This document shows positions 62,451 through 64,000 of a stretch of 64,000 bases of DNA, piece by piece. Each line of letters starts with the position of its first letter. Position 1 is the first letter of the stretch. This stretch comes from DASSJF01 sp035934535 (GTDB taxonomy: Bacteria > Sysuimicrobiota > Sysuimicrobiia > Sysuimicrobiales > Segetimicrobiaceae): positions 7,216 to 71,215 of the forward strand of contig DASYXS010000075.1 of the NCBI GenBank assembly GCA_035934535.1, written 5' to 3'. The position numbers and the translations under genes were made by a program. The notes beneath the pieces were generated by a model. It saw nothing but the letters and a program-made list of their open reading frames with translations. It did not search any database and had not been told where the DNA came from.

Positions 62451-63281
62451 ATGAGGAAAGGGCTGACGGGAATGCTCGCAATCGCCGCCTTGCTGGCGGC
62501 GGCATTATCAGCGACGGCGCAGGACGTGCCCGCGCCCGGCAAGAGCCCGCGGATCGACGCGATTAAGAAGGCCGGTGTGCTGCGCGTCGGCGTGCTGGCC
62601 AACGCGCCGTGGCTGGTCGAGAATACGACGGGCGCCGGCGAGCATTGGTCCGGCCCCGCGTGGGACCTGGCGAAAGAATATGCCAAACGCCTCGGCGTGA
62701 AGCTCGAGCCGGTGCTAGTGTCGCACGAAACGAAGATCCCTGTTCTGGCGTCAAATCAGGTCGACATCTCGATCACGCCGCTGGCCGAAACGCCGGAGCG
62801 GACCCGGGTGGTTGACTTCATTCTCTACTCCAACACCAGCGTCTGCATGTTTGGTCGCGCGGACAATCCGAAGTTCGCCAAAGCCAAGACGGTGGACGAT
62901 CTCAATTCGCCGGACATTACCATTGCGTATTTCATCGGTGGCGCCGAGGAAGCCTGGGTGAAGCAGCGTTTCCCGAAAGCGAAATACCTGGGTGTCGCCA
63001 ATTCGGGGGCGACCGCGCCGCTGGAAGAGATCATGGCGAAGCGGGCCGATGCCGCGCCCATCAACCGCATTCCCTATGTGCCGATGAGCCGCAAGGTGAA
63101 GGGCTTGGCGGTGCTGCCAAAGGAGAACAACTGTCAGAATAGCACCGAAAAGGCCCAGCCGGTCGGGGTCGCCATCGATAAGAACCAGCCGGAATTCCTC
63201 GCGTGGGCACGCGCGGTGGAGAAGGCGATCCATCCTCAGCTCGTGGCGTCCGAGCAGAAGGTGATCAACACCATGAAGTAG
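62451..63281 (+). CDS. Polar amino-acid-type ABC transporter substrate-binding protein
   Basis: A 276-aa exported protein (family 3 SBP). The signal covers about residues 1-24 (MLAIAALLAAALSATAQ). The mature part has GVLRVGVLANAPWLV, AWDLAKEYAKRLGVKLEPV, LASNQVDISITPLAETPERTRVVDF and KNQPEFLAWARAVEKAIHP. GGAGGGA precedes the ATG. It pairs with the permease at 63369. A sugar-acid rather than amino-acid ligand is possible given uxuA. Confidence 0.9.
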   Translation: MRKGLTGMLAIAALLAAALSATAQDVPAPGKSPRIDAIKKAGVLRVGVLANAPWLVENTTGAGEHWSGPAWDLAKEYAKRLGVKLEPVLVSHETKIPVLASNQVDISITPLAETPERTRVVDFILYSNTSVCMFGRADNPKFAKAKTVDDLNSPDITIAYFIGGAEEAWVKQRFPKAKYLGVANSGATAPLEEIMAKRADAAPINRIPYVPMSRKVKGLAVLPKENNCQNSTEKAQPVGVAIDKNQPEFLAWARAVEKAIHPQLVASEQKVINTMK

Positions 63282-63368
63282 TGCGGCATCACTTCCTGCA
63301 CGACAGGCGGCGCGGCCCGGCAATGACGGGCCGCGTTGCCGGCCTTCGCAGTGAGGTAGGGCGCCGCG

Positions 63369-64000
63369 ATCACAGACCTTGATTTCACCCCGGTCTTGGA
63401 CAGCGCCGGATTTCTGCTCGGCGGGTTGGAGCTGACGCTCGCGCTCTCACTCCTGACGATGCTGTGCAGCGTGCTTCTCGGCGGCGCGATCGGCCTGGCG
63501 CGCTGCTACGGGCCGACTTGGCTGCGTTGGCCTCTGGTGTTCTACATCGACTCGATGCGTTCGGTGCCGGTATTCGTGGTGCTGGTCTGGACCTATTTCG
63601 CGCTGCCGCTGGTCACGGGCGTGATCCTGCCGCCGTTCTGGGCGGCGCTCGTCGCGTTGACCGCGCACATCGCCGCCTACGTGGCCGAGATCGTCCGCGC
63701 CGGCGTCACGTCCATCCGCCCTGGCCAGTCGCGCGCCGCTTTCGCGCTAGGCATGTCGCGGGCGCAGACGGTTCACACCATCATCCTGCCGCAGGCCGTG
63801 GTGCGCATGCTACCGGCTTTCGGTTCGATCCTGTCGATCACCATCAAGGACACGGCAATCGCCGCCGTGATCGCCGTGCCTGAGTATATGAACAAGTCGC
63901 AGACCGTCGCCGGGCAAAGCTTTCACCCGATCGAGGTCTTTCTCGTGGCGATGGCGGTCTATTTCATCATCCTGTTTCCCGTCACCCGCGTCGTCGACAT
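63369..64000 (+). CDS. HisM-family ABC transporter permease, 3' end outside window
   Basis: The reading frame continues past the window end. It encodes a polar amino-acid-type permease: FTPVLDSAGFLLGGLELTLALSLL, GLARCYGPTWLRWPLVFYIDSMRSVPVFVVLVW, and the EAA-loop AAYVAEIVRAGVTSIRPGQSRAAFALGMSRAQTVHTIILPQAV. Homology starts at about 63369 but no ATG/GTG is in frame there; the first in-frame TTG is 63396. The true start may be a rare codon. It serves the binding protein at 62451. Confidence 0.85.
   Translation, partial: MTDLDFTPVLDSAGFLLGGLELTLALSLLTMLCSVLLGGAIGLARCYGPTWLRWPLVFYIDSMRSVPVFVVLVWTYFALPLVTGVILPPFWAALVALTAHIAAYVAEIVRAGVTSIRPGQSRAAFALGMSRAQTVHTIILPQAVVRMLPAFGSILSITIKDTAIAAVIAVPEYMNKSQTVAGQSFHPIEVFLVAMAVYFIILFPVTRVVD

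Overview
This is one strand of a high-GC genome (about 70% G+C by eye) with frequent GTG/TTG starts, good Shine-Dalgarno motifs and tightly overlapping operons. The gene content suits an uncultured soil or sediment heterotroph: many solute-uptake systems, three UbiD-family decarboxylases, bicupins and CoA-transferases. I cannot fix the phylum; lineages such as Sysuimicrobiota/CSP1-3 or Rokubacteria would fit, but this is a guess.

Layout. 1-1223: end of a glutamate dehydrogenase gene and a proline dehydrogenase. 1343-6174: a complete branched-chain amino-acid type ABC transporter (livJHMGF), with a long hairpin between livJ and livH. 6181-8750: a PhoR/PhoB-like two-component system with three 11-bp Pho-box-like repeats upstream. 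9050-12813: an uncharacterised HPr-kinase/PEPCK-like P-loop protein, glycine C-acetyltransferase and an MBL-fold protein. 12867-22151 (minus strand): a compact operon of an ornithine-cyclodeaminase-like enzyme, GDO-like bicupin, DapA-type lyase, UbiD, second bicupin, UbiX and FMN-dependent IPP isomerase, preceded by a TPP enzyme and a divergent IclR regulator. UbiX needs a dimethylallyl donor to make prenyl-FMN for UbiD, so the isomerase plausibly feeds cofactor synthesis. 23043-28103: a DinB-like protein, an NMT1/Pht5-like binding protein, and LivF, LivG and a fused LivH-LivM permease. 28208-35171: a SsuABC-like transporter whose binding protein is separated from its ATPase and permease by a tripartite tricarboxylate transporter (TctC plus a TctA-TctB fusion) and a second cyclodeaminase-like gene. 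35181-46949: a second UbiD/bicupin neighbourhood with two type III CoA-transferases, an amidohydrolase, a Ni/Co permease, a FadR-type GntR regulator, an orphan EutA-like reactivase and two UbiD genes. 47085-49420: a secreted beta-propeller and an orphan LivJ-type binding protein. 49484-55767: molybdenum-cofactor genes (moeA, moaC, mog), an ABC-F ATPase, a thioesterase, smpB, a LysE exporter and the tmRNA gene.

The 3' end of the tmRNA gene is the attachment site of a small integrated element (55740-60096). It is bounded by a 29-bp perfect direct repeat and holds a tyrosine integrase, a CmtR-like Cd/Pb-type ArsR sensor and a P1B heavy-metal ATPase. Beyond its right end lie a MITE-like 175-bp inverted-repeat unit and a lower-GC block (GntR regulator, UxuA-like mannonate dehydratase, polar amino-acid-type ABC transporter) that looks alphaproteobacterial and was probably acquired separately.

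The most interesting signals are: (1) the prenyl-FMN-centred catabolic operon; (2) three near-identical 15-bp palindromes that link the IclR regulator, that operon and the beta-propeller/LivJ pair 25 kb away; (3) the tmRNA-integrated metal-resistance island; (4) an orphan EutA in a UbiD/bicupin context.
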